Shown: positions 6,272-6,944 of the stretch, piece by piece | Layout of the letters: the number at the start of each line of letters is the position of its first letter | Position numbering within the stretch: position 1 is the first letter of the stretch | Assembly (NCBI GenBank): GCA_016763215.1 | Contig: JAESUF010000167.1 | Coordinates: 1 to 6,944 of the forward strand | Origin: Flavobacteriaceae bacterium | Lineage (GTDB): Bacteria > Bacteroidota > Bacteroidia > Flavobacteriales > Flavobacteriaceae | DNA: 6,944 bases | Reading direction: 5' to 3' | The notes under the pieces: generated by a model | Database searches by the model: none | What the model was told of the DNA's origin: nothing | The model's input: only the letters and a program-made list of their open reading frames with translations | Made by a program: the position numbers and the translations under genes

Positions 6272-6309
6272 CAAAGAAAACTAATGTCAAATTTTAAAAG
6301 TTATATGTT

Positions 6310-6498
6310 ATGAAAACTTTAAAACTAATTTTACTCGTGTTATTATTGTCTTTATCTTTTACTTCTTGTACCGATGAAATCATCGAAGAAGAATTCAGAA
6401 AAGACCCTATAGAGAACACAATCCCTATCGACAGTGTCAAAACCTTCACAGGTGAAGGTGGAACTGGAAATACTGGTAGTGGTGGAAAAGGAGGGTAA
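6310..6498 (+). CDS. Small acidic lipoprotein with Gly-rich C-terminal tail
   Basis: A 62-residue predicted lipoprotein. Residues 1-20 are a clear type II signal ending in FTSC with Cys20 as lipid site. The mature start CTDEIIEEE is acidic, in keeping with the acid-rich surface-export signals described for Bacteroidetes lipoproteins. A short Pro/Ile/Asp-rich middle follows, then the Gly/Thr/Ser/Asn tail TGEGGTGNTGSGGKGG. The mature chain is only about 42 residues with no cysteine besides the anchor and no recognisable domain, so it is a surface peptide of unknown role. The ATG at 6310 is supported by the signal peptide. The gene is monocistronic: the hairpin array lies before it and a strong terminator begins 20 bases after the stop. 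Confidence 0.8.
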   Translation: MKTLKLILLVLLLSLSFTSCTDEIIEEEFRKDPIENTIPIDSVKTFTGEGGTGNTGSGGKGG

Positions 6499-6518
6499 TT
6501 TCTCCTTAGTATAAACCT

Positions 6519-6552
6519 AAGCCTTTAGCATATTCTGCTAAAGGCTTTTTTT
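6519..6552 (+). terminator. Strong terminator after the small lipoprotein gene
   Basis: AAGCCTTTAGCA (6519-6530) and TGCTAAAGGCTT (6536-6547) form a perfect 12-bp stem with a TATTC loop, followed by a T-run to about 6552. This separates the small lipoprotein from the next gene. Confidence 0.92.
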
Positions 6553-6553
6553 G

Positions 6554-6561
6554 TAGCTTTG
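6554..6561 (+). promoter_or_regulatory. -7 box TAGCTTTG of the TPR-like lipoprotein gene
   Basis: An exact TAnnTTTG match, placed directly after the terminator and about 20 bases before the next start codon. A TG at 6536-6537 inside the terminator stem is the only -33 candidate, at slightly short spacing (16). Transcription would start near 6568, leaving a leader of about 15 bases. Confidence 0.5.
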
Positions 6562-6582
6562 GTTTTTTCAAAAACCAACTAT

Positions 6583-6944
6583 TTGAAACGAATACAAGTC
6601 TACAAATTAGCCCTGTTATATTTCGCCCTCTTTTTCTTACTACAATCTTGTGTAGAAGAATCAGTACCACAACTGTCAAACTCTTTAGAAAAACCAAAAG
6701 ACAGTATTGTTAGTTGGATAAAACATTCTAAAAACAAATCCTATTCTCTAGAAAAACAAAAAGAGTTTTTAACCAAGGCTTACAACCTAGAAAACTCAAA
6801 AGGTGAGAATGAATCAAAAGCCAAAACTCTGGGTTCAATAGCTTATCGTTTTTATGAATTAAAAGACACCTTACTTTTTAAAAAAATAAATAAGGAAACT
6901 TTAAAATTAGCTATTCAACTAAAAGATTCTTTTGTCATCGCAGA
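6583..6944 (+). CDS. TPR-like lipoprotein, N-terminal part (runs off window), TTG start
   Basis: An open frame of 120 codons that continues past the window end. The best start is TTG at 6583: no ATG lies in a useful place, and the product then begins KRIQVYK followed by a hydrophobic core and lipobox LQSC (Cys23), a standard lipoprotein signal. Another in-frame TTG is at 6559, inside the promoter box, so less likely. The mature part starts VEES (acidic) and from about residue 35 is all-helical and Lys/Leu/Asn-rich; the AYRFYELKDTLLF and LKLAIQLKDSF stretches resemble tetratricopeptide units. In flavobacteria such N-termini often belong to TPR-containing sensor kinases or LuxR-type regulators, but no output domain is in view. 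It has its own promoter box, separated from the small lipoprotein by a terminator. Confidence 0.75.
   Translation, partial: MKRIQVYKLALLYFALFFLLQSCVEESVPQLSNSLEKPKDSIVSWIKHSKNKSYSLEKQKEFLTKAYNLENSKGENESKAKTLGSIAYRFYELKDTLLFKKINKETLKLAIQLKDSFVIA

Noticed and set aside
6095..6313. A 72-codon open plus-strand frame through the hairpin array, with a faint LytTR-like string (HRSLRCINIENL)
   Set aside because: It has no standard start codon in a useful place, the resemblance is short and out of register, and the DNA is full of perfect inverted repeats, which fits RNA structure better than coding.

Overview
The window looks like chromosomal DNA of a low-G+C member of the Bacteroidetes, most likely a marine or aquatic Flavobacteriaceae species. 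The evidence is strong A/T bias in coding and spacer DNA, Bacteroidetes-type promoter boxes (TAnnTTTG) with few Shine-Dalgarno sites, four short-signal lipoproteins, and protein families common in flavobacteria. Genus cannot be fixed from the sequence alone. No phage genes, insertion sequences, CRISPR array, tRNA or rRNA were found.

Left part (1-4746), ordinary dense coding DNA. The 3' half of an M42-family metallo-aminopeptidase is followed after 9 bases by a class-V PLP-dependent aminotransferase, and this pair ends at a strong intrinsic terminator. A second plus-strand operon holds an M61-like zinc aminopeptidase lipoprotein with a C-terminal PDZ-like region and, 14 bases later, a Nudix hydrolase. 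Its terminator lies inside the 14-base convergent overlap with a minus-strand lipoprotein of about 250 residues (DUF6503-like by recall). Two peptidases and a PLP enzyme suggest peptide and amino-acid turnover, but nothing shows they act together.

Middle (4747-6309), about 1.56 kb without a conventional gene, which is long for a flavobacterium. It is not featureless. It holds (i) a probable structured RNA at about 4809-5064, minus strand favoured, with a closed multi-branch domain, a GAAA-capped hairpin and a terminator; (ii) two successive mini-transcription units at 5162-5356 and 5541-5792, each with a promoter ending in ATCTTTGCACC, a tiny basic ORF (41 and 33 codons) and a clean terminator; (iii) a poorly defined stretch with a 36-codon ORF carrying an A11 tract; and (iv) five consecutive short hairpins at 6127-6249, whose neighbouring arms can also pair with each other, just before a small lipoprotein gene.

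Right part (6310-6944). A 62-residue acidic lipoprotein with a Gly-rich tail is closed by a 12-bp terminator. A new promoter box follows at once, then the start of a larger helical, TPR-like lipoprotein that runs off the window and may be the N-terminus of a flavobacterial TPR sensor or regulator. The RNA-rich spacer together with the small lipoprotein and the TPR-like lipoprotein is the part most worth a second look. All functional statements about it are inference.
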